From Blattamonas nauphoetae (Eukaryota > Preaxostyla > Oxymonadida), in contig JARBJD010000178.1 of the NCBI GenBank assembly GCA_033064195.1, forward strand, positions 89,470-153,469: 64,000 bases of DNA. Reading direction: 5' to 3'. Shown piece after piece: positions 11,805-24,050 of the stretch. The notes under the pieces are model-generated. The model made no database searches, had not been told where the DNA came from, and saw only the letters and a list, made by a program, of their open reading frames with translations. The position numbers were made by a program, and so were the translations under genes. The first letter of the stretch is position 1. Each line of letters opens with the position of its first letter.

Positions 11805-14538
11805 TTTATCCGTCTTGAGCTCCTTGTCCCTTGGATGAAGTCAATCTTGATTCAATTGGACCAGATGCATTCGTACGGGAAATCATTTGATTACCTTCAT
11901 CCAAAGAACATTCTTGTGTCTGGAACCGGTGAAACCCAGCTTCGGATGACTAATTGCACACGAGCTTCGTATTATTCGCCTGAAACCCTCCTCAAACTCG
12001 AGCAGGGACAAACTGACAATGTGTTCACTTGTGAGAACGATATGTGGGCCTTCGGCCTCGTCTTTTTGAATTTATTTTTGGGATACGACGAAATTGGTGG
12101 GCAGGACTTTAACGACGTTTTAGCGCACATCTTCGATCGAATTGGGGATCCAAACAAGTCGGACCTGTATTATATTCCTCAATCACGCTTCAACACACTC
12201 CCCTTTTCCACACAAGCAAGTAGATACCCTTCTCAACTCATTTTCAATGCTCGAACACAGCGAGAGAAGCAAGAGCTGAAAAAGGGCGTCTTGTCCCGAG
12301 TATCCCCTCGCTTGGTGGATCCTCTTTGTGATTTCCTCAAAAAAACTCTTCAATATCATCCCCAACGCAGGGCTACAGCTCGAGAATGTCTTAGTCTTGA
12401 TCTGTTCAACGCGACAAATCGAACAAGCCAGTACTCGTCGCCATCGGCCAAATATGCTTCAACCGCTTCTCCTGTCGATCGGTATCCTACTCAGTCCAGA
12501 GTAAGGCCAGAGGAGCCATACCGTGAAAGAACTGGACCGTCATCACACAGTTTGTTGGAATCCTGATCTTCATTCCTTTTCTTCTTTTGTTCTGATTGTT
12601 TTCACTAACTTCGTCTGTTTGTCATTCTTTTGTTGTATTTCTTCAGAAACAACTCGTTTTATCACTCCCACGTCTGTTCGAACGAACGGTTCACAACGAT
12701 CTGCCATCGACACCCCCATGACTGCATCCAGCCGAGCAACGATACATCCACCCCAATACTCTACGTACCCATCTCACCCCACTCCTCTTGTTCCCGGAAA
12801 GCAACGTCAGACGTTGCTTCATCAAGATCAACCCGTCATGACTTCCTCACCATTCGGATCCTTCCCCCAACCATCTCCATTACATAATTATCGTCAGGTT
12901 GAACCTTCTGAAAGTGCCCCACCGCAATTCACGCATGTCGAGCCCGAATTGAATGCTACCCATAACTCTTTTGATAACGAAAACGGTGACGCGCTTTTTG
13001 AACCAGCTTCTGGTCTATACAACAGCTATCAACCACAACCAACTATTTCCACACTTTCTCCTCTCCCCCATCATTCACAGCCCCTCAACAACAACAGAAA
13101 TGGAAGACCGCAGTTTCCTGTCTCACCTCGTCGGTCGGAGTCGCCTCCCCGCTCCACGTCACCCGAACGCTTCTCAAATGTCCCTTCATCGTTCTCCCCT
13201 CGAATTTCACGTTCTCCTCGTCGATATCGCAGTGAACAAGATCGACCATCTCAACCTTCAAGTTTCGCACAGACAAGACAGAACGATCGATCCCCACAAT
13301 CTCGCTTTCCTCCGACACCCACTCCAACACAACCTGTCTCGTTCTCCTCACCCCAAACTACCAGACCAGTGCCTCTCCCATCACCATCCGCCTTCCCTCT
13401 CCACTCAACAACTCCAAACGACTCGGTTCGAATGCCGAGGACGGCTTTGGGTGTAAGTGTGGGATTCTCACCTCCTCGCACTTCACCGACACCTCTCGCT
13501 CGATCGTTCATCCGAGCCAGTTCTCCATCGAGAATGGTTTCAGCGACACGACATGTGTCTCCAGCGAGGGGAGGAAGGAGAAGGGAGGAGGAGTGGGGAA
13601 CGAGTGAGGATGGGTGGAACGAGGAACGAAACGATCAAGATCGGAACTGGGGAAGCACAAACATGATGCGGAAGCAGGACCAACAGCAACGCTCCTTGCC
13701 ACAGAATGTGAAGCAGGAGTACGGATTTGATCAGAAACAGGATGGAAGCGTTTGGAGTGTCGTCGATTCCTTTGTCGAGGAGATCGAGGAAGAGATGGAG
13801 GAGATTGTCGGAGATTTCGAATTTCCAGAACAGGAACCATGGCAGCAACGACGACACGAGAACAATCGTCAGAATCACCAACCTCCATCGGCCCGCCAAG
13901 CAATCCGGCCGTTTGGGGAAAGTGGGGGACATGGAGAATCGTCACAGTGGAGTGGTGTGCAACCTCTCTCACCACACATTCGACGGAGAACGCGGAAGAG
14001 GATCACATCTCATCTCACTCCAACGACATCACAACCAACACCAACACAACCGCAAGCTCCGTTTGGAGCGGGAGGAGTGGGGATGGGTGGACCGAATGAC
14101 ACTTCGAGACTGGAAGAGAGGAAGATGGGAAGGAATCGGGGGAGGGAGAGGGAGGAAGAAGTGGATGAAGGGAAGCGAAAGGAGATGACGATGGGAGGGG
14201 AGCAGACACAGCCTCAATCGACGCAGCTTCGAAAAACACCCACTGCAACACGAACACCAATCAGACCAGCGAATCCCTCATCTCCACCACAAGTCCCATC
14301 CAATCTCTCGTCGTCTTCTCCACCCACGTCGTCACTTCACTCATCTCACCAAACGAATATTGCATCTGCAACGCCAATCAGATCGCCACAGCCAACACAA
14401 ACAGCACATCTCAAGACAAGTCCGTCGATCGTTCCGCAAGGCGTCCTGACGAAGCCAGATCGGCTGGAAGGGCGACCGAGGAAGATTCGAGATGATGAGT
14501 TGTCAGTATCGGCCCAACCTGTCGGCTTCCGTCCCTAA
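11805..14538 (+). CDS. kinase-like protein (probable pseudokinase) with long P/S/Q-rich tail, 5' end not resolved
   Basis: Exon 1 (about 11,805-12,549) begins after an AG acceptor. It is joined to exon 2 (12,647-14,538) across a 97-base GT-AG intron, in frame. Exon 1 encodes the C-lobe of a protein kinase: LHPKNILVSG at the catalytic loop position, YYSPETLL (APE region), DMWAFGLVFLNLFLG (subdomain IX), and RRATARECL near the end. The catalytic HRD is replaced (YLHPKN) and no DFG is visible (LRMTNCT), so it is probably catalytically dead. Exon 2 encodes about 630 residues of low-complexity Pro/Ser/Gln/Arg sequence with a short acidic helix (FVEEIEEEMEEIVGDFEF). This suggests a scaffold or adaptor (inference). 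The N-lobe was not located upstream. Confidence 0.6.
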
Positions 14539-14800
14539 TTTTCTTTTTGGAGATCAATCTCATTGAGATCGATCATCACTAGGTTTATTGATTCGAAATC
14601 ATTTCTTTGAAACCATCCAATGATCACCATCAATGGGCCTGATCAGGGTTAGAACTGAGAAAGGAATTGAATCACTCTCTATACAGTCGAAAAGGTAAAA
14701 CTGTTCGGCTGACGGAAGCATCCGTTTTATCTCTTTCCTCCATTTCACGGTTTTTATGTATCTGAACTTTTCAAATACTAGACGCTGAGAAACGAGGTCA

Positions 14801-15160
14801 ATGATGTTACGAGAAAAAGAAACTTCATGGTTTGATCTTCCTCTCCTCATCCTCTCACCGCGTCCAGACGCCTTCACCTCTCGGAACATGCAGAATTTGC
14901 ACACTCAAATGAGATATCGCGTTTCTTCCACCATCAAACATGTGCTCCCGCCATATTCGACAGATGTAGCTTTTCAGCTCTTCAACGGTGTGGATCTGAT
15001 TTCAGTTCAGCTTTGTTATACCGATTATCCCAATATTCAGCATTTTTCAGAAATGCTCTTCCAAATGACGAGAGTTGGAGTACGACTGAACAGAAACCGA
15101 CTCTTGTTGACAGATCACAACAAGATACAATTCCACGTTAAGAACAGAAACAATCCATGA
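14801..15160 (+). CDS. hypothetical open reading frame
   Basis: An open stretch of 119 codons. Its second half has ordinary protein composition (MRYRVSSTIKHVLPPYSTDV, FNGVDLISVQLCYTDYP, NKIQFHVKNRNNP). No family is recognised. It sits between the pseudokinase and the broken ABC transporter. The opposite strand is also open over 14,599-14,904, so the coding strand is uncertain. Confidence 0.2.
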   Translation: MMLREKETSWFDLPLLILSPRPDAFTSRNMQNLHTQMRYRVSSTIKHVLPPYSTDVAFQLFNGVDLISVQLCYTDYPNIQHFSEMLFQMTRVGVRLNRNRLLLTDHNKIQFHVKNRNNP

Positions 15161-15455
15161 TTTCATCGGGTATCGTCCATTTTCCTTCATTATTTCAGAC
15201 CTTACGATGATATCTCGCCGAAATTGAACCGTGGTTTCTAACTCTCTTCCCATCTACGCCGAAATTGTGCTGAATACCAAGATTTGGAGTGTCGCACAGT
15301 GCGAAACTATACATGGGTGACTAGGCAAAAAGCCGTGTCAGTAGTCAGTGACTTTTTTGACATTTCACTTTGGGTCAGATCAACTTCACACTCTCCATTT
15401 CAGCACTATGAATCAACAGTAGACAATATTATTGATTTTAATCTCGGTTTAAACT

Positions 15456-16132
15456 TCATGTCGTCGTTTTTGTGTGAATGGAGATCTCGATCAGATGGTA
15501 TTGTGAAGTGATTAGATTCAATCGCATTTCACTCCGCACCTCTCGCTCGATTTTGTCTCTCATCTCGCGAAGTCTCATCTCAACTTCTCTCTTCCATTCC
15601 TCTTCTCGTTTGTAGCTTCTGACGGTGGTTCGACCATCTCCTGTCACAGATTCAGAGAAGTGGGACAGAACGGGGGATCGAGTAATCGATTCCAATCGCT
15701 GGAGATTTTGAGAGACTCGTGCGGACAAGAGCGAGAGACCCATGAAGAGAACGAGGATGTGAAGACCAATCGCCAAGAACCAAGGCATGTCCACACAAAC
15801 AATCACAACCTGCCCGATCGGTCCAACCCACATCCCAATCACCAGCAGAAATTGGGAGAACAGGAAGAGGCCGATTTGTGGGATGTCTCATGTGAATCGG
15901 TTGAACAGTCTTCCCATCGGAGTGGTGTCGAAGAGCGACGAAGGACAGTTCATGACAATGTCGAGTAGTTTGTTGTGACGAATGCAAGCAGATCGACTCA
16001 TTGCCTTCACTGTCATCAGAGCCATCAATGACATCAGGACGAACACTGCCACACTCAAGAATCCATAAACCCCAATATTCCACCAGAACGTGAGAGACGA
16101 GAATGCTGTAGTCAAGCCAACCTTCCCCTTCG
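15456..16132 (-). pseudogene. ABCC (MRP-type) transporter, TMD2 segment, 3' part of a split gene
   Basis: Read on the minus strand from 16,132. It encodes the start of the second membrane domain of an ABCC exporter: GLTTAFSSLTFWWNIGVYGF, membrane helices, SRSACIRHNKLLDIVMNCP, FDTTPMGRLFNRFT (the MRP FDTTP-GRI-NRFS signature), more helices, and SVTGDGRTTVRSYKREEEW (the family's short helix before TM12). An in-frame TGA lies at 15,888-15,890, right after NRFT. The gene stops near 15,456 with no NBD2. The first codons continue exactly from the ABCC fragment ending at 43,146, so this is the downstream half of a gene split by the 27-kb insertion. ABCC proteins export conjugates and drugs at the plasma or vacuolar membrane; this copy cannot be functional. 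Confidence 0.8.
16124..16132. repeat. left target-site duplication TTCCCCTTC
   Basis: Nine bases directly outside the left inverted repeat are repeated outside the right one (43,146-43,154, and in the duplicated junction at 42,643-42,651). In the transporter these bases lie inside the codons for W-K-G-K. Four further bases (AACC) before it match the end of the right repeat, so a 13-bp duplication cannot be excluded. Confidence 0.75.
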
Positions 16133-16219
16133 GTTAAGTATAGGCGCAGATCCGATTTTCGCTACGCGCAGATCCATTTTTTTGGATACGCGCAGATCCA
16201 AATGGATACACGCAGATCC
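16133..16219 (+). repeat. left terminal inverted repeat (four 15-mers)
   Basis: After GGTTAA come four related 15-base units: GTATAGGCGCAGATC, CGCTACGCGCAGATC, GGATACGCGCAGATC and GGATACACGCAGATC. Their spacers are 7, 9 and 5 bases. The right repeat has the same units and spacers in mirror order. Such sub-repeats at an element end are usually transposase binding sites (inference). Confidence 0.8.
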
Positions 16220-18985
16220 AAAAGGATCGTTGGTTTTTTTGGTTTACCCTTGCCACTTCATGACATTTCACTCTGAATGCTCACAATTCGCTTTAACTCT
16301 CACAATCTTTTTCAAAAATCTGATTTTGTCACATCGTGAAAGGAGAAAGTTGATCAAACCATCAGGCCTATTTCGATTGAGGTTTGCCTCCCTATTATGA
16401 CTCGGTATTGGGAAGTTAGTCTTTCCATTTCTCACACCGACAGTTTTCTTCCTCTTCCTGCACGTAGGTTACGTCTCAGGCCATTCCGTGTATCATCCTG
16501 ATAGCAATGTTTGTCCTCTTCAACATCAGCTCTGCTTCTGAAAATATTCACAACGATCAACGCTCTTCTCTTCCCTTCTACCGCTTTCGCATCATCAACA
16601 CACATTTCTTCATCCAAATCGTCATCATCTCTCGAATGAAGAAACAACAATTGTGTAAATCTCAATGAAATGATGCAAATAATATATGAGCGTGGAAAAA
16701 AATCAAATTTTACTGAATTCAGATTTAGTTGTTGAGTACACATAAGAAAGGTGAATTTATAGATTTCAAGCCTGATCGCGCATGAAATGGCCTTTCTAAG
16801 ATCAGCACATTTTTGCACACTTTTTATTGCAAAACAAGTTCAAAGACAGGGAAAGGATGGAAAACAACAAAAAAAGAGGTCTCTATGTGAAACAATGGAC
16901 AAAATACATCCATTAAAGAGAAAAATTGAAAAAACGTGAGATTTCAGAGTTGATCGTGACAACTTCTATGTTTTTATGAAATTGAAAAAAGTTCAGAAAT
17001 GATGTATTTAGGGATGATAAACGAAGAAAGATAATTTTTTAGGAGAATTACTGCGTCAGTACGATTTTGTGACGCGAGGATTATTTCTTTGAGAACTACA
17101 CAATTGTGCGAATCCACGATGACTGCGCACTTTTGAATTTTTTCATAAAAATTTGAGAATAAATCCGAAGTGGAAGTGGGATAAACTAGCATGTCTTACT
17201 TTTGTTGTAATTCGGGTCCAAGGGTGGAAAAAGGCTGTGTTTTTCTTTGTGGAACACTTTCGCCGTTTACAAAGAAAGAATGAACAAGACCTGACTTGAA
17301 TATCATATAAAACGGATGTTCCAATTGGAAATAGGATTTTGAAGGTCTTCAGACACAACGATCGAGACATCTCACCTTTTTCAAAAATGACAGAAATCGG
17401 TGTTGTTACGCACGGTATGACACCATACATCATCTTCGTCATAGGATGGAGTTCGTGTGAGAGTTTGATCCCAGATTTTTGTCATCATATGCATACTTTC
17501 GCTTTCAGTAGTTCGATTGAGAAAACAGAGTGCAGGACCGCCGAGAGACTAGTATCGTGACTAAAACGGATGAATAGAAAGGAAAATACACGAATAAGAT
17601 ATGTAGATTCAGTGGATATCCTTTCACTGCAAATCGACGTGTCATGTAAACGTGAGGGTTTTTCCCTTCAGATAGACAGTGAAACCCATCGTTTAATGTC
17701 TGAAGACTGATATTGACTGAAAATTGTGCAATTTCAAGATTCGTCATGGTCCTCGAATGGAATAGAAACATGAAACTGGGACGAAATTTTCGTGATCGTC
17801 CGAAAGTTCGAGCACCTCTTTTTTTAAAACCTCAGAAAGGACTGTAATTTTACCGTTTTCTTAATAATGTTGTGTTCAATAGACAGAAAATAGCGGGAAA
17901 ATCTTAACTTTTCGATGTACACCTTTTCCTGGTATCTGAAGTAGTTGAGTTGGGTCGATCATCATTTGAGAATAAAGAAAAGGAAAAAGAACGCATTTCA
18001 GTGAGAAAATCAGTTGATAATCGTCAACATGTGAAATGTAAATGTCAAAGGAATGATTTTAGGCCAAGGTGTGAGAATTGGAGGAAAGTGGGGATTGTGG
18101 CAAGAATCATCTGTACTGATACAAATGATGATCTGCTCCTGTTTGTCTTTGATATGAGGAGCTTCTAGGATGGACGATAGTCCTTGAGTTTAGTGGCGAG
18201 GGATGGTGGGAGTGAGGAAAAGATCGAGATCGTGAAAGGGAGAAGGATCGATATTCTCTCTTCATGGTGATCTTCATCAGTTGATTTTGTTGTCGCTGGA
18301 AATGGCTGAAAGAATGAGATGAGAAGAGAGGCCTCTTGTGTGGAATTATCTTCGCTTCATCATCATATGCTTCGCTTCTTTCTTCATCTTTTTTCTTTTG
18401 TCTGATTTCTCTGCCATTGGTCTTCTTCCTCTTGCGACGGACTTGACTCTTTGCCCTTCTTTCTTCATTTGTTCGTTTTGTTCGCTTGTACATTTTTCTT
18501 CATAGTCTTTTCTTTTTTCGCTTCTTCAATTCTTGTATTTCCCACTTCTTGTTGTTTTCGACTCTTTTGTTGCATTCTTGTAATTTTCAGCCTTTCTCAT
18601 TTTCTTCTTATATTCTTCCTCTTGTATTTCCTTTGTCGCTCCTGCTTCACCTTCTTTGCAGCTTTTATTGTCTATTTTCCTTCTTCTTTGCGCCATATTT
18701 CTGTGATGTCGGAAATTGGGCTTCTCTTCGCTCTCTTCTTTGTCTTTGTGTCCCTGGTCCTCTCCCTGTTGTTGTTTCTATCTGAGTTCAGATCGTTTTC
18801 TAAAATCTTTCTCTTTTCATGCATTTTCCGCAAGATTGTTTGAAAACTCTGTGATTGTAGCTGGAACAGAACGGTGCTGCATGGATTCCTCCCATGGGAG
18901 GGGTGTTTGAACACCTTCGATTGGTGCGGACGAAGTTTGTGCCTGAAATCTGAAGATCCGCGAGGGAAACAATCCAGATGTTTTA
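16220..18985. other. AT-rich stretch inside the large element, no gene
   Basis: Only short open stretches occur, mostly T-rich runs reading Phe/Ser/Leu on the plus strand (18,451-18,843) and their complements. I see no motif, splice pattern or repeat that I can name. Confidence 0.4.
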
Positions 18986-19308
18986 CAGGGTGAGCCAAAT
19001 GTAACCTTCTCCCCACAATTGTGTTTTCTTGCCATCATTTCGAAAACAACCAACAAATTAAGATCATTGTCACTATATTGTTTACTCACCACCTCATTCA
19101 CTGATTTCTTTCTTATCGAGGACAGTACAGTATGCGAATGATGGCAAAACATTCGCCAACCCCCAATTCTGACAATAGACGAACGAGAATTCCATTGAGA
19201 TGTAATGATCACTCTCTTAACATTTCACGTCTTGAGACTCTCTTTTCTCACTTTTTTCAAAACTGACTTTGATCAGCCCTCAGAACAGGTAACTTTTGAC
19301 TCACCCTG
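18986..19308. mobile_element. mariner-type MITE with TA duplication
   Basis: The ends are inverted: CAGGGTGAGCCAAATGTAACC at the left and, read in reverse complement, CAGGGTGAGTCAAAAGTTACC at the right. Both ends are flanked by TA. Tc1/mariner elements duplicate TA, and many begin CAGGGTG--CCAAA. The 323-bp length and the absence of a full transposase frame make it a non-autonomous derivative. Confidence 0.65.
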
Positions 19309-19776
19309 TACGAGCGGTTTGATCGACTATTAACTCGATGAAGAGCAATCAATCAACAGCTCTTCCTTCGTTTTAGAAAATCCTTGACAACAATATTGTT
19401 GTGAGATGAGCATGGAGTTTAACAACACAAGATGAATGAAGAAGAAAGTGCGATGAGACAAATGAATCGAGATTGGTCACGACATGTGAGTATCCTTCAC
19501 TGTGGAGGAGTGTCCACGTCGGCGTGTTTGGCGGTGGGTGTGAGAGGACAAGCGATGCTTGTTGACGTTGTGGAGAAGATGAAACTACAGTTCGTGCATT
19601 CTCGCAGCCATAGACGCTCTGATTTGAGTCGGATCTGTTTTGTGATTTCCCCGATGAGCAAACCCGGATATCAAAAAACATGCATCGCGCAGAAGAACCT
19701 TGGTGCTGATGAGGAGGAGGTTGGACTTGGAGATTGGGGTGGTGATGAGTGTGGTTGATGGCAGAAAGAGTAATTT

Positions 19777-22700
19777 CTAGTTGTTCCTCCATGTGAGGTG
19801 CATGTCTTCATTTGGCGGAGTGGCAGCGTCTGGTCCTTCCATGAAGCGTTCTGCTCGTTCCGAGAGGCGATCGAACGATGAATGAAGGAAAGCGAAGATC
19901 GACGGATCAGTTTCCGAAGCGTGAATCACAATCGGTGACTTGAAATGCCGAGCCTGTCGAGGAACTGTAGGTGTTGGGGGTGAGAGCGAGGTCACATTTT
20001 GCTGTGTTGGGGAAATGGAGCGACTTTGTGATTGCTTCCCGAATGCCGTGAAATCGGAGAAGACAGGAAGAGGATTCCGGATGGACTGGGTGAGCCTAAA
20101 TTGTTGGATGAGGAAATTGCCTTCCTTATTCTCCGATGGTGGTTCCGACGCTTCTTGTGCCGGGCGGAGGATTGGTTGTTCGAGATCGTATTTGGGAGCG
20201 ATGGCGTTCTGAATCATTGATGCGACAGATGATGATTCATGTTGAGTGCGTGTTCGATAGCGTATTGGTTCTGCGGGTCGACGACAACAAGACTTTCGTC
20301 AGCCCAGAATTCGAGATGCATTTTGGTTGGAATTTCAGGAGTTATTTGTGGGGAGGTTGACTAGACAACTTGGAGAACATTTGCGAGATCAAATCGACAC
20401 TCTCCCACACACGATCGAAGACAACAAACCCGGCGGGGAGGAAGAGGAGTTCGACGTGTTTGATGAGTCTGCTGAGAAGGAGATGCTTCTGAAGAACGCT
20501 GGAACGACGATCAGTCCGGTTTAGTTTCGCAAGAATGAAAGAGACGGAAGTGGCTGCGATTCGTGGATAGGCCTGAACGAGAGAGAGATGCGGCTGATTG
20601 AAGGAAGGACCACTGCTCGGACCTTTTGGCTGAGGAGGCATGAGCGAAGAGTGAACGTTCTTCTCGACGGAGAAAATGGGGACGTGGATGTCGGCCCTGC
20701 TCGTTGACACTTCCACACTCTGCACAATCAAGGCAAGTGACAGCGCTGAAGTTGAGTGCTCGTCTGTGGTCATCATCCAATTCTGAAGCGAGACGACGAT
20801 ATTGCCGAAGGAGACGTGACAGAACAGAGGAAGGACGAGGACAGACACTGTTTGAATGCAGTGAACAACAAGTGACGACGAAGAGTGACCAACGATCGGA
20901 GAAGAAGGTGAGATGGTTGGAGTTTGAAGGGGCTGACTCGCACCCGGAAGAACAGAAATGAGAAAGTCAATGGAGTGATTGATGAGCTGGATGGGATGCA
21001 CCAACTTCGTTGTTTTCTGTCTCTTGTTCAGCTGTTTCCACAAGAATGACATTCCTCTATTTTGGTTGGAGGAAAGTGACTTCTCCTCACTCTCGTCCAG
21101 ATCGAGACAAACCAAAACATGGCCAAGATCCACTCCGAGTTGGAAGTCTGCTCGGTTTTGATTTTGATGGATTCCGTCAATCTCGGACTGGAACGCTGCC
21201 TCAGCGATGTCGAAAGGACGTGCTTTCTTCTTCCTGCTCTCCTTTTTGGTGTGCGGCGATTGAGAAAGAATCTCGAAGGACGAAATTCCTTCTTCTAGTC
21301 TCGTTGTAAAGAGGCGAGGAATGCGTTCGACATCTGCGAACGAGTTGTTAAGTGAGGAAAAGGCTGATTGGTGGATGAAAGTGGCGGTGGTGAGTGAATC
21401 GACGAACAGGATGGGATGGCAGGACGACGATGATGGGACCAGGAGAAGATCAGTTGGAGAGTGTGTCTTGTTGAAAGACTTCACATCGGAGGAGAGGTGA
21501 AGGGCAAGAGAGTGGAACGAACAGTCACATAGCACAGACGGTCAGTGTGTTGTCGTGTCCACTGTCGAGAGGAAGACAACCAAAGTCGGTGGAGAATTGA
21601 TTGGGCGAGGAACAGGGAACGATGTTGATGAGGCTGAAGTAATGTAACTGTATGTGAGCATGCTGCGTGCAGTTATGTCCTGGATTGAGAACGAGGTAGA
21701 GTATCCAAAGGTTTATCGCCACAGGGCGATTGGTGGCTTGGTTGACACAAAATCGAGATGGATGGGTGAGATGTCGATGAGTGACGATAAAATCTCTGAG
21801 GGGGAGATTGGTGTTAATTCTCATCTTATGAATAGCGGTGTTTTCGTGAACACGACATTCCCGAAGAGCCAATCAAATGTGAGGCTGCATTCCACTTGGT
21901 TTTTCTGCAACGGTTGATGATCCGATTCTTCTTCTCTTTCTTCAACGTGTTCTGGGTCAGCAGACGGCTTTTGTGTTTGTTTTTCACGAGTCTCTTTTGC
22001 ATGATGCCCCAACAGACTTGCACTCATCACATCAGAAGCATGCGTTGCGAACAGCAAGAGATCGGAATGAAGTGTGACGTGGGTGGGAGGAATGGTAAGA
22101 GATGTCTTCACGCGATTCAACTGCTCCGCGATCGATTCCTCCTCCGTCGACGTTGGCGATATGCGATCTTTCGATTTGTCTGCCCATCTTCGAGCTTCCT
22201 TCCCAACAACAACGTGCTCCTTCCCCTTCTTCAGTCGAGCCATCAGCTGCTTGGATGTGTTCCGATCCTCCTCCCTTCTCATCCGAAGTGCTTCATCTCC
22301 CATTTCAAACACAAGAAACTCTGAGCCATCGTCAGCATCGAGCAGTGCCGCATCTTCTGCACCCACTGTTGGCAATTCCCACTGCTTGTTGGGGAGGAAC
22401 ATTCGAAGAGGCTCGTACGCATTCGAAACAAAATAATGCGGCAGTTGATCCTTCTTCTGAAGAGGAGGATTCAGTGTATTCGGAGTGATGGCATCGATGA
22501 GAGTGTTGTAGCCTGTTTGGACAGCAGATGTTGTGAAAGAGTTGCCAGCTATAAGAATGAGCTCCTTGGTCAAATTTGTGGCTAGGACTGCACCCTGGAG
22601 GGTTGCGCCTGATATTGGCAGTCTGGCGACAGAGGCGACTGAGCGATCTTCTGCATGGCAGGGAACTTGACAACGGACTTTCGCATCAGATCAACATTCA

Positions 22701-22800
22701 CAATCTCCTCCGTTGGGCTTTCATCGAAGCCAAGGCTTGGGTCAATGCGGAGGATGTGGTCGAGGTAGAGTGAGAATCCGACAACGTTACATGCTGCTTT
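19777..22800 (-). pseudogene. fragment of a large VPS13-like (chorein-family) protein, decayed
   Basis: Minus-strand open stretches at about 22,800-22,570, 22,573-21,821, 21,872-21,525, 21,535-20,342 and 20,217-19,777 follow each other in consistent N-to-C order but in different frames. Recognisable protein-like blocks are SLYLDHILRIDPSLGFDE, ATNLTKELILIAGNSF, LPHYFVSNAYEPLRMFLP, and LQLINHSIDFLISVLPG-like segments further on. The alternation of NLTKEL and YFVSNAYEPL blocks resembles the repeat pattern of VPS13 bridge-like lipid transfer proteins, but the match is by eye and weak. VPS13 proteins carry lipids between organelles at contact sites. Some frame changes may be short introns. Both ends appear lost, so I call it a fragment. 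It lies inside the 27-kb element. Confidence 0.35.
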
Positions 22801-23097
22801 CGGGCGTCAATACGTTCATCGGCTGTGCGTGTGATGAGAGCTTTCTGTACCACTCCGAAGTTCAAGGAGAGATGTTATTTTGTGAATTGGGGTTTGCTGT
22901 CAGAATACTTGGTAATGGGATTAAAAGACGAGAGAGCACCTTTCTGGACGTCTGGAAGTCCAGAGCGAGTGGACGGTGTCCAGACTTCATAGATGCTGAT
23001 GCGTTGCAAGTTCTAGAATCGGTGCCTAGTCTTTGGGAAGTTCAGGTTGGATTTGTGTCTCTCCTTCCTAGTGACATGGAGATAAAGCGTGGTTTGG

Positions 23098-24050
23098 AGG
23101 GCGGGTTGATCAAAGTCGAGTGGCGGGCGGGCAGAGTAAAGTCGAGTGGCGGGCGAGCAGAGTAAAGTAGAGTGGCGGGCGGGCAGAATAAAGTAGAGTG
23201 GCGGGCGAGCAGAGTAAAGTCGAGTGGCGGGCGAGCAGAGTAAAGTAGAGTGGCGAGCGGGCAGAGTAAAGTCGAGTGTGGCGGGCAGAATAAAGTAGAG
23301 TGGCGGGCGAGCAGAGTAAAGTCGAGTGGCGGGCAGAGTAAAGTCGAGTGGCGGGCGGGCAGAGTAAAGTCGAGTGGCGGGCGGGCAGAGTCGAGTGGCG
23401 GGCAGAGTAAAGTCGAGTGGCGGGCGGGCAGAGTAAAGTCGAGTGGCGGGCAGAATAAAGTAGAGTGGCGGGCGAGCAGAGTAAAAGTCGAGTGGCGGGC
23501 GAGCAGAGTAAAGTAGAGTGGCGAGCGGGCAGAGTAAAGTCGAGTGGCGAGCGGGCAGAGTAAAGTCGAGTGGCGAGCGGGCAGAGTAAAGTAGAGTGGC
23601 GAGCGGGCAGAGTAAAGTCGAGTGGCGGGCGGGCAGAGTAAAGTCGAGTGGCGGGCGAGCAGAGTAAAGTCGAGTGGCGGGCAGAGTAAAGTCGAGTGGC
23701 GGGCGGGCAGAGTAAAGTCGAGTGGCGGGCAGAGTAAAGTCGAGTGGCGAGCGGGCAGAGTAAAAGTCGAGTGGCGAGCGGGCAGAGTAAAGTAGAGTGG
23801 CGAGCGGGCAGAGTAAAGTCGAGTGGCGGGCGGGCAGAGTAAAGTCGAGTGGCGGGCGGGCAGAGTAAAGTCGAGTGGCGGGCGAGCAGAGTAAAGTCGA
23901 GTGGCGGGCAGAGTAAAGTCGAGTGGCGGGCGGGCAGAGTAAAGTCGAGTGGCGGGCGAGCAGAGTAAAGTCGAGTGGCGGGCGGGCAGAGTAAAGTCGA
24001 GTGGCGGGCGGGCAGAGTAAAGGAGAGTGGCGGGCGAGCAGAGGAAAGAA
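23098..24050. repeat. 26/22-bp GC-rich minisatellite, about 37 units
   Basis: A tandem array of GTGGCGGGCGGGCAGAGTAA-type units, 26 bases long, interspersed with 22-base units that lack one GCGG/GCGA quartet. Variants differ at a few fixed positions (GCGG or GCGA, AGTC or AGTA). The first unit (23,098-23,117) is transitional, with GGAGGGCGGGTTG. All three minus-strand frames are open through the array because the unit contains no stop in any phase; this is a composition effect, not coding evidence. Confidence 0.95.

Noticed and set aside
15888-15890. The in-frame TGA in the ABCC fragment and the one in the transposase as evidence of a variant genetic code
   Set aside because: Intact genes in the window (casein kinase, DUF192) end at TGA, so TGA is a normal stop here.
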